Notes: generated by a model not told the origin, from the letters alone. DNA of 64,000 nucleotides from an uncultured bacterium (GCA_905214465.1 CAJMMD010000003.1:1-64000), one strand, 5' to 3'. Shown: positions 8,401 through 16,783, counted from the first letter of the stretch. Numbers and translations are program-made.

Positions 8401-11400
8401 TCGATATTAAGCGTGCTCGTGCGCGGCATCTGCAGATCGGCGGTCAGGCCATCCTTGTTAGCGACCGCGTCGGTGCCGGAGTACTTGATGTTGTTGTAGG
8501 TAAAGGCCGCATCGACCTTCTCCTGCAGTGCCTTCTTGTCGGCGGCGATCTTCTCGGGATCGCCCTTGACGGTGAGCTTGAAGTCGTGCGAGCCGGCAAG
8601 CTTGATGTCGCCACTCGTAACCGTAACCTTGGCGGTCAGCGTCACGTCTCGATCGCTCGATGCGCGCGAAACCTTACCCGTCTTATCTTCCCAGCTATAA
8701 CCAGAAACAGACAGGCGCTCGGTGTCGGAGCTTGTCCATTCAACAGAGAATTTCTTTGCGGAACCCGCCTTGTACGGAAGCGTGACATTTTGGGTCACGC
8801 CATCGGCGGACTCGCCCGCCGCGTAGCCAATCTGCAGGGATTCGGCGGCACTGTCAAGAAGGTCTTGCAGCTTAGCCTCGTCCCAAGCAACCTGTACCGA
8901 CTTGTTGGGCTGGTAATACTCGGTCTTGCCATCGCGCGACAGCTCAAACACCACATCGGCGCTACGCAGACCATCGATGTTGTAACCGGTGTAGTTGTTG
9001 GGGTCGATGTAGAAGAACTTCACATCGCCGTTGGTCTTATCCTGGGCGTCGGAGATACCGACCGTAGCCTTGGCGTCCTCGGCCTTAAAAGCAACGCTGC
9101 CCTCGGAGACCTTGACGTCAATATCGGTGAAGCCCAAATCGGCAAGCTGCGCCTTCAGAACATCGTTGACGTTGCCGCCCTTGGCGCTGTAATCAACGGT
9201 GATCAGTTTATTGGCATCGTTGAGCTTTTGGACTGCGGCCTCAAGCGATCCTGCGGCGATGACGGGATTGGCAGGGACGAGCTCGACCGTCGAGCTGCCG
9301 CTCGTGGCGACAGCCTTCAGATACTTGCCCGCGGCAGAAGCCGAGACCGTCGCCTCGGCGCCCGACATATCGGACAGAAGCGTCCAGTCGGCCGCCGGAG
9401 CCTTCGCGTCGTCGGCCGCATACCAGGCAACAGTCGCCCGGTCGGTGACGTCGATACCGTTGGTGGTCGAACCGTCGGCGCGCTTGGCCTGTGCCGTCGC
9501 CTTAACGCTATCGCCCGAGACGAGATGAATCGAATCACTATTGATCTGCGGCGTAGTGGTCACGCGCAGCAGGTTATACTCCCCCGCCGCGGTAACGCTG
9601 TCCGACGAAACCCACTCAACCGTGTTGTCGAGAGCGCTCGCCGTAACCTTGATCTTCTTGCCGACAAGCGCATCCGTAATAGTCAGGCTACCGTCGGTCG
9701 TATCGATGCCGTCGGTGAGCTCGGTCCAGTCGGCATCGCCCTCGCCCTTGGCATACCACGCCATGGTGAGCTCAGCATCGTCGGGCACGTCCTTCGTCAA
9801 GCCCGACCAGCTGCCCGGAACCTGCACGCTCGGCGTGATCTTTGAACCCACGCTCAGCGTAACGTTCTTATCGGCAAGCTCAATGCCCGCCAGCTTGTAC
9901 TGGCCCTTAAGCGTCACGGGACCAAGCGGAGCAATAGACTGCGTGCCGCTGTACGAGCCCTTCTTCTGCGTGCTGAAAACGGTATTTTCGCTCGTCACCT
10001 TCACGCGCAGATACTTGCCGGCATAGGCAGCGTCAACGGTATAGGTGGCCTCAGTAGCACCGGGGATATCGGTATAAGCGGAGTCATAGCTCGAGCTGGT
10101 ATTTGCATACTGCCACTGATAGGTCACATTATCGGTGCGGTCGATATAGTTATAGTTGGAGCCGTCCTTTTTGCGCACCTTGGTCTTGAGCTTGTCGCCC
10201 ACGTGCACGCCGTTGGTGGCAGGAGAGCCCTCAAACTGCACGTCATAGAGCTCCACTTGACCCGCAACAGAAACAGGACCCGCCGCATAGTAAGAAGGCT
10301 TCTGCTCGCCGTAACCGCCGTTGGCCTTGGCCACGACGTAGTAGCCCTTAAGGGCAGCGGTCACCGTCAGGGTGCTACCGGTCTCACCCTCGATAGGCGT
10401 GTTGCACGAGTTGGCCCTGTTCGAAGTGCCCTTGTACCACTGCCACGAAACGTGCGGATCAGCGGTAACGTCAGTGGAACCCGCCTTGGCGGTCGCCGTA
10501 ATCGTGGAACCAACCTCGACTTTGCCCGAAGTCGGGCTCATAGTCACGCTCGTGACATTAATTGAACCGGCAGCAGCAACGAGAGCGCCCGTCGAGTTGG
10601 TCAAGCTCGAAGAGCCGATCTTCGAAGACACCTTGCACTTGAGGTACTTGCCGCCCAAAGTATCGGTTAGCTCGAGGGTCTCACCCGTAGCACCCGCAAT
10701 GTCGGTATACGTGCCGCCCTTGGTGTCAGAGCCCTGCCACTGGAAGTTGAGCTTGTCCGCGTCAACGAATGCGCCGTACGCGCCGCCCGTCTCCTTAGCG
10801 CGAGCTTTAGCGGTATCCCCTACTGTGAAGACGCTCGTGTTGTCCTTGGTGTTAACGATGGACACGGCCGAAATCTCGACCGCACCGGCCAGCTTGACCT
10901 TGCTGGATGTGGTCTTGTTCACCGTGTTGACGCCAGCGTTGGCCTCGACCCTGATGTACTTGCCCTCAAGGTCGTCGCCCACCACGAGCGAAGCACCCGT
11001 CTCGCCCTCGATCTTGGTAAAGCCCGAGTACTGCGAGGTGGATGCGGACCACGTGTAGGTAACCTTGGCGTCGGCGGGGGCTTGCTGATAATAGCTTATG
11101 TACGGAGTCGCCGTCAGGGTATCACCTATGCTCGGCGTGTCGCTATTCAGCTTGACGCTGTTAAGCTCCATCTGACCGGCGCCCAGCACGGGGCCAGGAA
11201 TGTAGTTGGCATTGATGCCCGAGCCGGAAGAAACGGACGGACCATAGTAGTCCTTGCCATCAACCGTTACCTTGCAGATGAAGTATTTGCCTTCCATCGC
11301 GGCGGTGACGGCGAGCGACTGCTCGTGGCCTACGACCTCGGTGTAGTCGGCGACATTGCTGCTGGCCCTAGTCGTACCGGCGAGCCAGGTGTAAGTCCAA

Positions 11401-11984
11401 GTGCCGGGATTGGCAACGAACTCAGTCGAAGTGCCGTACCAGTCGTCCTCGACCTCATCGTACATATTTGCCCAAAGCGTCTCACCGGCCTTGAGCGCGC
11501 CCGACTTCGTGGAATAGGAGCTGTCCTTATCCTTGGTATCCTGGATGAAGACCTTGGCCTCGCTCGAAAGCGTTGTGGCAGACGCGGCGGCAACGGCGTT
11601 CTTCTGCTCCGAAGCAGCAGGCGTCGCAGCAGAGTTCTCGGACTCAGTCGCGTTGCCTGCGGCGGTGTCGGCACCATTCGCGGCACTCGCAGTTGCGCCC
11701 TGATCTGCGCCGGCGTCATCGGCAGCGGCGCTCGCCGCCGCACTGTTCGCGCCGGTGTCGGCAGCGGTGCCATCGTCGGCCGCCGCGCCCTCGCCGCCCG
11801 TCGCAGCCTGCGCCACGGCCTCGGCAATGCCCTCGGCGCCCTCGGCCCAAAGTTGCGCCGGCGTGGTGCCAAAAGCCATGGCAAACGCCAGGAACGCCAC
11901 CAGACCGCGCTTGGCTACGCCACGGGCAATCGCTCCACGACGACGCCACGAGGCGCGCTGGCACTCGTCCTCAAACATATCCAT
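5448..11984 (-). CDS. Giant cell-surface protein with Ig-like repeats, DUF4430, propeller and InlB repeat
   Basis: This protein of about 2,178 residues starts at an ATG behind AGGAGA. The N-terminus has an arginine-rich stretch and a hydrophobic segment (LVAFLAFAMAFGTTPAQLWA), a long signal peptide. An Ala-rich linker follows, then seven or eight Ig-like repeats of about 95 residues with a recurring YLKxKV / WQ pattern (about 120-900), an atrophied Ig region (about 960-1250), a DUF4430-like domain (about 1480-1560, with SYWSFFVNNGYAS), a PQQ-type beta-propeller (about 1610-1950), an InlB/Flg_new repeat (FAGWYTDEACTEAYDF), a Gly/Asn then Lys/Ser/Asp-rich wall-spanning stretch, and a terminal membrane helix ending FVFTKRR. 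No LPxTG motif is seen, so the C-terminus is a plain membrane anchor. An alternative in-frame ATG at 12065 with AAGGGGG upstream would add 27 residues. A cobalamin riboswitch precedes it. Confidence 0.85.
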   Translation of the reverse strand: MDMFEDECQRASWRRRGAIARGVAKRGLVAFLAFAMAFGTTPAQLWAEGAEGIAEAVAQAATGGEGAAADDGTAADTGANSAAASAAADDAGADQGATASAANGADTAAGNATESENSAATPAASEQKNAVAAASATTLSSEAKVFIQDTKDKDSSYSTKSGALKAGETLWANMYDEVEDDWYGTSTEFVANPGTWTYTWLAGTTRASSNVADYTEVVGHEQSLAVTAAMEGKYFICKVTVDGKDYYGPSVSSGSGINANYIPGPVLGAGQMELNSVKLNSDTPSIGDTLTATPYISYYQQAPADAKVTYTWSASTSQYSGFTKIEGETGASLVVGDDLEGKYIRVEANAGVNTVNKTTSSKVKLAGAVEISAVSIVNTKDNTSVFTVGDTAKARAKETGGAYGAFVDADKLNFQWQGSDTKGGTYTDIAGATGETLELTDTLGGKYLKCKVSSKIGSSSLTNSTGALVAAAGSINVTSVTMSPTSGKVEVGSTITATAKAGSTDVTADPHVSWQWYKGTSNRANSCNTPIEGETGSTLTVTAALKGYYVVAKANGGYGEQKPSYYAAGPVSVAGQVELYDVQFEGSPATNGVHVGDKLKTKVRKKDGSNYNYIDRTDNVTYQWQYANTSSSYDSAYTDIPGATEATYTVDAAYAGKYLRVKVTSENTVFSTQKKGSYSGTQSIAPLGPVTLKGQYKLAGIELADKNVTLSVGSKITPSVQVPGSWSGLTKDVPDDAELTMAWYAKGEGDADWTELTDGIDTTDGSLTITDALVGKKIKVTASALDNTVEWVSSDSVTAAGEYNLLRVTTTPQINSDSIHLVSGDSVKATAQAKRADGSTTNGIDVTDRATVAWYAADDAKAPAADWTLLSDMSGAEATVSASAAGKYLKAVATSGSSTVELVPANPVIAAGSLEAAVQKLNDANKLITVDYSAKGGNVNDVLKAQLADLGFTDIDVKVSEGSVAFKAEDAKATVGISDAQDKTNGDVKFFYIDPNNYTGYNIDGLRSADVVFELSRDGKTEYYQPNKSVQVAWDEAKLQDLLDSAAESLQIGYAAGESADGVTQNVTLPYKAGSAKKFSVEWTSSDTERLSVSGYSWEDKTGKVSRASSDRDVTLTAKVTVTSGDIKLAGSHDFKLTVKGDPEKIAADKKALQEKVDAAFTYNNIKYSGTDAVANKDGLTADLQMPRTSTLNIDGKYYKVEYSASTDGITFNGYKGTVYQPLPGAEAAKTKITLTVTDKSNAEVTASKTLDFAIAPQDQNELDAELFHLSLAKSTFSQGILDGQDASNVTGNLHAPLKVYGQGYAVNWCYSSEEAAGHYGFVFSELPGGTENTYRLLKSSKPRVIAHENLIFTQPEYNTKVTISGRLKSERFARYAERYPDNSDYAVLAGLDVSATVNVKGTTGLDNPNEGKTITVTAKVTGVSASDADGNYTEQSVAPLTELTLPADEDTTAESVLEQLMTAAGCTNLEANAWGLTSATMPDGRVLSTTSAAPYSYWSFFVNNGYASVGAPSYYLKNGDCVEFRYVKGDGTQKPSTAPATNPGTEHPDVDTAWNGFANGGSGSATDALTPTTKTDTPSWALNLLTEEQQKAGASASASDPIVANGKVYLVTGASVWGGKTWNAVLNEVDPETGSVVRSLELGSSMDSTCRPVIAQGIIVIPLSGGYLQAVSAKTFETLWYSDAFTKQNLSSLTVDGDYVYINTLDYWSGNGNDVQNGTVRRVNIHTGAIAGSASVADGGYYWSGGLMVNGYYVVGGDYGQVRVYSADLSKLVGSIKLSGGNIRSALTVHDGYIYAVTRDDGTLHKLTIGSDGSITEAAKVQFAAYSTSTPVFSGKYAFIGGTTVNNWKAKAKAKAKATAKGLLSIIDLSDMSVKQITKADDEELGFESKGTPLVSTRDGETYVYFTLNGAKGNWPNYTTGGGVYMYKLGDAEATEVFVPGSGYANYCMASVVCDQFGNLYYTNDSGHLFCVKSQAHRVKFDAQGGSSVNGQTPASGSTVSKPTDPTREGYTFAGWYTDEACTEAYDFSVAVTADMTLYAKWVKNAVNPGGSGGSGSNGGSGNAGAGAGSGNGTNGQQSGGAVAPGQKPVSTTETKDGKDSKKDSDKSDKKDSKKSDKKSSKSGSKSDTGAAAATTAKKSAEAPAQQSGFNPLAIVGVAAGVIGLAVIGVFVFTKRR
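6404..6437. repeat. Six-base tandem repeat inside the propeller coding region
   Basis: About five consecutive ggccttg-like hexamers (ccttgg units) encode alternating Lys-Ala residues (KAKAKAKA) in a blade of the beta-propeller of the giant surface protein. Gain or loss of a unit keeps the frame, so slippage would only vary a loop. Confidence 0.6.
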
Positions 11985-12127
11985 TTGTCTCCTATTGTCT
12001 GCACTTGGAGCATTGCCCAGCGGCTGCCCCACGTCATCGCGCACGTTGCGCTCGAGTTCCCCCATCGGGGTCCCCCTTCCCTCCAGAGCCCAACGCGTAC
12101 CGGCGGCATGCGCCGCGGTCGCGCACA

Positions 12128-12300
12128 AGATGGGAGGCGATCCGACTTAACCTTACCGACCCGGGCGCGCCGTCCGATCTGCGACGCGAACATCCCGGGC
12201 CAAGAGGAATTACGGTTACTGGTACAGCCGAGGACTTGCACCCCGATTCTCCCAAACGCGCAGGAAAACCGCGCATTCGTGCGTCTCCGCACCACCATCT
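12128..12300 (-). promoter_or_regulatory. Cobalamin riboswitch
   Basis: On the minus strand the closing P1 stem AGATGG (12300-12295) pairs with CCATCT (12133-12128). Inside are the hallmark elements in order: GGGAGAATCGGGGTGCAAGTCC (given here as the GGGA box plus the GGUGCAAGUCC P5 loop), then the CUGUACCAGUAACCGUAA core corresponding to CUGCCCCCGCAACUGUAA of the consensus, a GC-rich P6/P7 region, and the AGUCGGAUCGCCUCCC box corresponding to AGCCAGGAGACCUGCC. The aptamer ends about 145 bases before the chosen start of the giant surface gene. The expression platform is unclear: a GGGGGACCCC hairpin next to an alternative ATG at 12065 suggests control of translation. The assignment is from motif order and P1 pairing, not a covariance search. 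Confidence 0.85.
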
Positions 12301-12309
12301 AGGCCATCG

Positions 12310-12338
12310 ATTATTACTGTCAGTATGGTAGCACGCAA
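12310..12338 (-). promoter_or_regulatory. Promoter of the riboswitch-controlled surface operon
   Basis: On the minus strand a TTGCGT (-35) and AATAAT (-10) are separated by 17 bases. This puts transcription start at about 12303, right at the 5' edge of the riboswitch P1 stem. Confidence 0.6.
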
Positions 12339-12429
12339 AAGGGCCCCGCACGCAGGCGAAGCCCAAGGTAAAAGCTATGGTTTGCGATAGGAAGGGCTGT
12401 CGGCGGACCTTGCAAGAATAGCCCGTTTC

Positions 12430-12581
12430 AAAACTATGCCGGATTACGGGGATGATTCAGCACCTCGCAACCATATCTGCCATTTTCGAAAACCAACGAC
12501 TCATCTACCTGCGGTTTTAAAAGCGCGAATTTCGGCATGGTCGAGGTTCGGCACTCCAGCCCCGTAAACCGGCATAGTTTT
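12430..12581. repeat. 152-bp imperfect palindromic element
   Basis: Outer arms of 22 bp (12430-12451 and 12560-12581, starting aaaactatgccgg) match with one mismatch. The inner halves also pair imperfectly (acctcgcaaccat with atggtcgaggt, ttttcgaaaacc with ggttttaaaagcgcgaa), leaving an apical loop of about 18 bases. It lies between the riboswitch promoter and the UbiB-like gene. There is no coding capacity, so it looks like a MITE-like or REP-like repeat. Confidence 0.7.
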
Positions 12582-12648
12582 GTTCGGACCAGCCCACGCC
12601 GGCGCGACGCAAGGCAAAATAACCCGTTTCCCCGACCCCGGGAAATCG

Positions 12649-14412
12649 TTAATGCTTGCCGCCGTGACTGTTGCGCCAGATCTCGCGGCCCAGCATCAGC
12701 GCCAGCACCAGCGCGCTCACGTAGCCCATAAAGCCAATGACTGGAATGCCAAACACAACCGGCTCGATGCGTGCGTAGTACACCACCGACGAACCGATAA
12801 ACAGGCCAGCAATCACAATTGCCATCGACATACGGTCGATAATTCCGCCCAGCTGTCGCAGCGCCTTATCGCTGCTCATGATCTGCGTGTTCACCTTAAG
12901 CTGGCCGCGCGTGAGCATGCGCGAAGCCAGGCCAAGATACTCGGCCGCCTCGAGCGAGCCTTTTGCCGCGCGATAGCTGCTCGCGGCAAGATCGCGTCCC
13001 ATGTCGCGCACGCGCGCATAAGTGCTTTTTTCGTTTTTGATATGCGTCTGAATGATCTGGATCATGTTGACGTTGGGCATGTACTCGGTCAACAGGCCCT
13101 CGAGCGTCACCATGCCGCGGGCGAACATCGTTACCACGCTCGGCAGCTCAACGTCGTTTTTGCGCGCCAGGTTTAACAGCGAGGTCAAAAACTCGCCGAT
13201 ATCCAGATCCTTCAGGTCAAGGCCCGCAAAGTCAGCCACGATAAAGTCCAAATCGGACAAAAAGGCCGAATGATCGAGCTCAGCCGAGTCGCCACGCGTC
13301 ACGGCGAAGCGCATGAGCGAATCCTTGAGCTTGGGCACGTCACCCTCGGCCACGGCGAAAATCATGTCCTTGACGATACCGCGATCGTGACTCGACATGC
13401 GTCCGACCATGCCCAAGTCGATAAAGTAAACGATGCCGTCCTTGAGAATAATGTTTCCCGCATGCGGGTCGGCATGGAAAAAGCCGTCATCGAGCACCTG
13501 CGTCGAGTAATCCTCGACGATTGCGGCACCGATCTTTTCCAAGTCATAGCCCTCGGCCACCAAGCGTTCAGGATCGGCGATCGAAATGCCGTCGACGTAG
13601 TCCATAACCACCACGTGCTCGGTGCACAGGTCCAGATAGGATTTAGGACACGTCACGCCATGAACGCTCTTATGGAACTCGTAGAAGTCGTTGAGGTTTT
13701 TGGCCTCGGCCAAAAAGTTGGTCTCCTCGCGAAACGAGGTCCACAACTCCTCGACTACGCCGTGCAGGTCAACAAATTGATCGGTGTTGACGAACTTGGA
13801 AACGATACGCACAACCGAGCGGATGATATCGATGTCCTGTGCCATAACCTGCTGCGCACCGGGGCGCTGCACCTTGACGGCCACGTCCTCGCCCGTCACC
13901 AGACGAGCGCGGTGCACCTGCGCGAGCGATGCGCTACCAAGCGGATTGGGGTCGATCGCATCGAACATCTCCCCCAGGCGCAGGCCGTATTCTTCTTCCA
14001 GACAACTGAGTACGACCTCGTACGGCACCGGCTCCACGTCGGAGCGCAGACGACGCAGCTCATCGCAAAAGCGTTGCGGCAGAATCTCGGACCGGTTGGC
14101 CAGAATCTGCCCCATCTTGACGAACATGGGGCCGAGTTCCTCGAGCAGGCGGCGCAAACGAACCGGCGTGAGGTTATCCCACACACGGTACTTTTTGACC
14201 AGGCGAACAATCTGCCCGATGCGTTCGCGACGACCCGCCGGCGTGAGCTGGTATTCCTCGTCCGGCGCCATCGCGTCGGGCTCCTCTGGCACCATATCGA
14301 CAGCGCGCGGCTTCTTGCGAGCGCCCGAGACGGCGGCGTCGACCTCATCGACAACCGCTGCCTCGTCACCCAAGGGATCTAGATTGTTGTAATCGGTGGT
14401 GGAATCTGCCAT
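12649..14412 (-). CDS. ABC1/UbiB-like atypical kinase (AarF family)
   Basis: This 587-residue protein has the UbiB/ADCK kinase-like fold: KxGQ-type motif (MFVKMGQILANR, about 95), nucleotide-binding lysine in DVAVKVQRPG (about 180), catalytic-loop HADPHAGNIIL (about 310) and the metal motif FIDLGMVG (about 325). Two C-terminal hydrophobic segments anchor it in the membrane. In other bacteria such proteins support isoprenoid-quinone metabolism or lipid homeostasis; no quinone gene is nearby, so the substrate is unknown. It begins eight bases after the phasin-like gene, forming a two-gene operon. The ribosome-binding site is weak, which suggests translational coupling. Confidence 0.85.
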   Translation of the reverse strand: MADSTTDYNNLDPLGDEAAVVDEVDAAVSGARKKPRAVDMVPEEPDAMAPDEEYQLTPAGRRERIGQIVRLVKKYRVWDNLTPVRLRRLLEELGPMFVKMGQILANRSEILPQRFCDELRRLRSDVEPVPYEVVLSCLEEEYGLRLGEMFDAIDPNPLGSASLAQVHRARLVTGEDVAVKVQRPGAQQVMAQDIDIIRSVVRIVSKFVNTDQFVDLHGVVEELWTSFREETNFLAEAKNLNDFYEFHKSVHGVTCPKSYLDLCTEHVVVMDYVDGISIADPERLVAEGYDLEKIGAAIVEDYSTQVLDDGFFHADPHAGNIILKDGIVYFIDLGMVGRMSSHDRGIVKDMIFAVAEGDVPKLKDSLMRFAVTRGDSAELDHSAFLSDLDFIVADFAGLDLKDLDIGEFLTSLLNLARKNDVELPSVVTMFARGMVTLEGLLTEYMPNVNMIQIIQTHIKNEKSTYARVRDMGRDLAASSYRAAKGSLEAAEYLGLASRMLTRGQLKVNTQIMSSDKALRQLGGIIDRMSMAIVIAGLFIGSSVVYYARIEPVVFGIPVIGFMGYVSALVLALMLGREIWRNSHGGKH

Positions 14413-14420
14413 CTGCGCTG

Positions 14421-14837
14421 CTACTCGGCCTCTTCGGTATCCTTCGCATCGTCGGGCTCAACGGACTCGACGGGCACCGAGGTCACGTTGTCCTCGACCG
14501 AATCGACGATGTCGCGCACATGGGCCAGGAAGGCCGTGCGCTCGGGGGCGGTCATGACGCGGACGCGAGCCAGAATGAGCTCGTCGAGCACGCGCTGGGC
14601 CGCGGTCTCGCCCTGCATGCCCAAGCGCTCGGTCAGATCGGAGATGGTACCGCCGGCCTGTTCGAACATGTCGGACACACTGCGGGCGATACCGGGGGCG
14701 CCTGCGTCCTTGCGCACCTGCTCGCCCTTGGTGTTAAGGTCGTCGAGAACCTTCTTGCTGCCCTCGACGGCAACGGCGGCGGCGCCGAAGCCCACGTTGA
14801 TAGCGCCGTTAACAAGCTGATCGAGTTTCATAACCAT
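14421..14837 (-). CDS. Phasin-like small coiled-coil protein
   Basis: This is a 138-residue protein. I start it at the ATG behind GGAG with six bases of spacing. A short amphipathic N-terminus (GAINVGFGAAAVAVEGS) is followed by helical, charged segments with phasin-like heptads and an acidic tail. Similar small proteins are often encoded directly before AarF/UbiB kinases and are annotated as phasin or polyhydroxyalkanoate-granule family. Here it may act as a partner or membrane adaptor of the downstream kinase. No PHA synthase is present in the window, so storage-granule function should not be assumed. Confidence 0.6.
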   Translation of the reverse strand: MVMKLDQLVNGAINVGFGAAAVAVEGSKKVLDDLNTKGEQVRKDAGAPGIARSVSDMFEQAGGTISDLTERLGMQGETAAQRVLDELILARVRVMTAPERTAFLAHVRDIVDSVEDNVTSVPVESVEPDDAKDTEEAE

Positions 14838-14936
14838 GGTTGTCTCCAATCACAAACAACTGCATTGGCGTTCTTGTACCCAAGATTGAGTGAAAGCGAC
14901 AAAGCGTTTAAGCGCTATTCGATCGACGGGAAATCC

Positions 14937-16460
14937 CTATCTCACGTTGTCGTTCATCGCGAAAGAGTTCTTCATGGCGCAGCTCGTGGTGTAGAGCACC
15001 TTGCCCAACAGGGCATCGGTCTCCACGCGCACGAGCTCGGCAAACTCCTCGTTGGCGCGTGCAAGCTCGGCAGGCACCTCGGCCTCGGGCAGAACGGCTA
15101 CGGCAGCGTCGACGTCATGAATCTGCTTGTGGCCCATGCCGCCGACCTTCTCCTGATAATCCTCGACTGCGCGGCCGCACTCATGGAAACGGACGTCGGC
15201 CAGCGCGCCGATCAGGCGGTTGGCCCAGTAGAAGTTTTCGGACGTCACGCGAGCCTGCGTGTCGGCATAGTACTCGGGCATGGTCTCGACGTTGGCGTAC
15301 AGCGGAACCAGCGCGTTAAACGAGTTGGAGCCAAAGGCCATCCACTGCACGGCGCGATACGCCGGCTGCGCATAGGGGCGCAGCTGCAGCACGGCGAGCT
15401 GACTGTTGCGGTTGATGCCGATGGGGCGATAGGCGCCGCGCGTAGCGGGCGTGCCCTTGCTGCCGTAGCAGTCGTACTCCGTGCCCTGGTAGTGGCTCGA
15501 AAGCACGTACTTGATGTCCTCGATGGTCACCTTGCGCTCGGGCACGCGGCTCCAGGGGATATCGTCGCTCTCGGGCGTGTAGTCGGCCTCGGAACCGTCC
15601 CACACATCGCTGGGGTTGAGGCAGCGCTGCATGTACCAGGCGCGCGGCGTGTTGTAGACATGGTCGCTGTCGCTGTGCGAGCCAAAGGCCTCGCGCGGGT
15701 TAAAGATCGCAGCCGGGCCGTCGCCATCGACGCCCAGCGTCAGGTCCAGATGCCACTCGGCCATCCAGGCACGCAGGTCGGCGGAGCACATGTGGTCGGC
15801 CTGGGCGCCCTCGGCGTCATCCAGGTCAAAGCTGTCGATACCCAGCTGGTTGGGCATGGTCACATAGGCGTCATCGGGCACGCGCTTGGCGATCCAGTGG
15901 TGGCCGCCGATGGTCTCGAGCCACCAGATCTCGTCCACGTCGCTAAAGGCGATGCCGTTGTTCTCGTAGGTGCCATAACGCTCGAGCAGGTCACCCAGAA
16001 TGCGTACGCCGTCGCGGGCGGATTTGGCATATGGCAGCACCAGGGTCACCATGTCCTCCTCGCCCAGACCGCCGGGCTGCGCCGGAACATAGCCGTCCTC
16101 GTCCTCGTTGCCCTTGGCGGGCACGTAGTCGACGAGCGGGTCGGCGCCGCGAACGCGCTCGTTGGTGGTGAGCGTCTCGGTTGCGGACATGCCCACATTG
16201 AGCTCGTTGAAACCGGCCTCGGCCCAGATGCCGTGGCCCGGGACAACATCGGGGACGCTCGTGTAGCGCATGGGGTTATCGGGCAGTTCAACGGTCAGGT
16301 GACTCAGGACGCTCGTATAGACGCGCGGCTGCTCGTCGGGATGCACCACACGCATACGCTTGGGCTCAAACACCCCGTTGGACGAATCCTCGTTGCGGGC
16401 GACCAACGTCGACCCGTCGTAGCTCGCGTTCTTACCAACCAAAATCGTTGTGCACGGCAT
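14937..16460 (-). CDS. C69-family dipeptidase (PepD-like)
   Basis: The protein is 507 residues. The second ATG of MRMPCTT, six bases after AGGAGG, places the nucleophilic cysteine two residues after the initiator Met (M-P-C), as needed for the N-terminal nucleophile (Ntn) mechanism of peptidase family C69/U34. The N-terminal block TTILVGKNASYDGSTLVARN plus EDSS is characteristic. These enzymes hydrolyse dipeptides with broad specificity and, in gut anaerobes, help use peptides from the medium. No signal peptide is seen, so it is cytoplasmic. It stands alone between the phasin-like gene and an inverted-repeat element. Confidence 0.9.
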   Translation of the reverse strand: MPCTTILVGKNASYDGSTLVARNEDSSNGVFEPKRMRVVHPDEQPRVYTSVLSHLTVELPDNPMRYTSVPDVVPGHGIWAEAGFNELNVGMSATETLTTNERVRGADPLVDYVPAKGNEDEDGYVPAQPGGLGEEDMVTLVLPYAKSARDGVRILGDLLERYGTYENNGIAFSDVDEIWWLETIGGHHWIAKRVPDDAYVTMPNQLGIDSFDLDDAEGAQADHMCSADLRAWMAEWHLDLTLGVDGDGPAAIFNPREAFGSHSDSDHVYNTPRAWYMQRCLNPSDVWDGSEADYTPESDDIPWSRVPERKVTIEDIKYVLSSHYQGTEYDCYGSKGTPATRGAYRPIGINRNSQLAVLQLRPYAQPAYRAVQWMAFGSNSFNALVPLYANVETMPEYYADTQARVTSENFYWANRLIGALADVRFHECGRAVEDYQEKVGGMGHKQIHDVDAAVAVLPEAEVPAELARANEEFAELVRVETDALLGKVLYTTSCAMKNSFAMNDNVR

Positions 16461-16540
16461 GCGCATCCTCCTTGAGCGAAGAAATCAAACGATAACAGTG
16501 TATCGCTTCGGCGCAGAAAGGGCGAAACCACGGCGCTGGC

Positions 16541-16783
16541 AACCCCTGTGGTCAAAAAATGCCAAATATGAGTACTGTCACCAATTTAGTAACAGCAATT
16601 TTGCTACGTATGGGTGTCGAAAGTCTACATTTGTTCAAAAATTAGATGATGTAATTCCTCATAGGTCCAATAAAATAGGCTCTCTATCGATAATAAATAT
16701 CGTTAGAGAGCCTATTTGGCCTAAAATATATGTGACTATCTTGGCAACAGTACTCATATTTGGCATTTTCTGTCCACGGGGTA
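16541..16783. repeat. MITE-like inverted-repeat element, AT-rich
   Basis: Terminal arms contain a perfect 23-bp core (16556-16578, starting aaaatgccaaatatgag, against 16747-16769), extended outward (acccctgtgg / ccacggggt) and inward with mismatches to about 50 bp. The centre holds a perfect hairpin at 16674-16718 (aaataggctctct / agagagcctattt). The base composition is strikingly AT-rich against the GC-rich flanks. It fills most of the 354-base gap between the C69 dipeptidase and folD. There is no ORF of note, so it is probably a non-autonomous mobile element. Confidence 0.7.
16674..16718. terminator. Internal hairpin of the AT-rich element
   Basis: A 13-bp stem (aaataggctctct / agagagcctattt) is extended by a second short pairing (tcgat/atcg), with T-rich flanks on both strands. 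It would work as a bidirectional terminator. It may simply be the inner structure of the mobile element. Confidence 0.45.

Noticed and set aside
8178..9845. 555-codon plus-strand frame opposite the giant surface gene
   Set aside because: Complement of the Ig-like repeat coding region; no ribosome-binding site and no recognisable domain.
9200..11400. Possible DNA tandem repeat array in the surface gene
   Set aside because: The repeats are protein-level (Ig-like domains) and too diverged in DNA to call a tandem array or CRISPR-like structure.
14520..16475. 651-codon plus-strand open frame opposite the C69 dipeptidase
   Set aside because: It spans two minus-strand genes with strong family signatures, and has shadow composition (Gly/His/Val/Arg).
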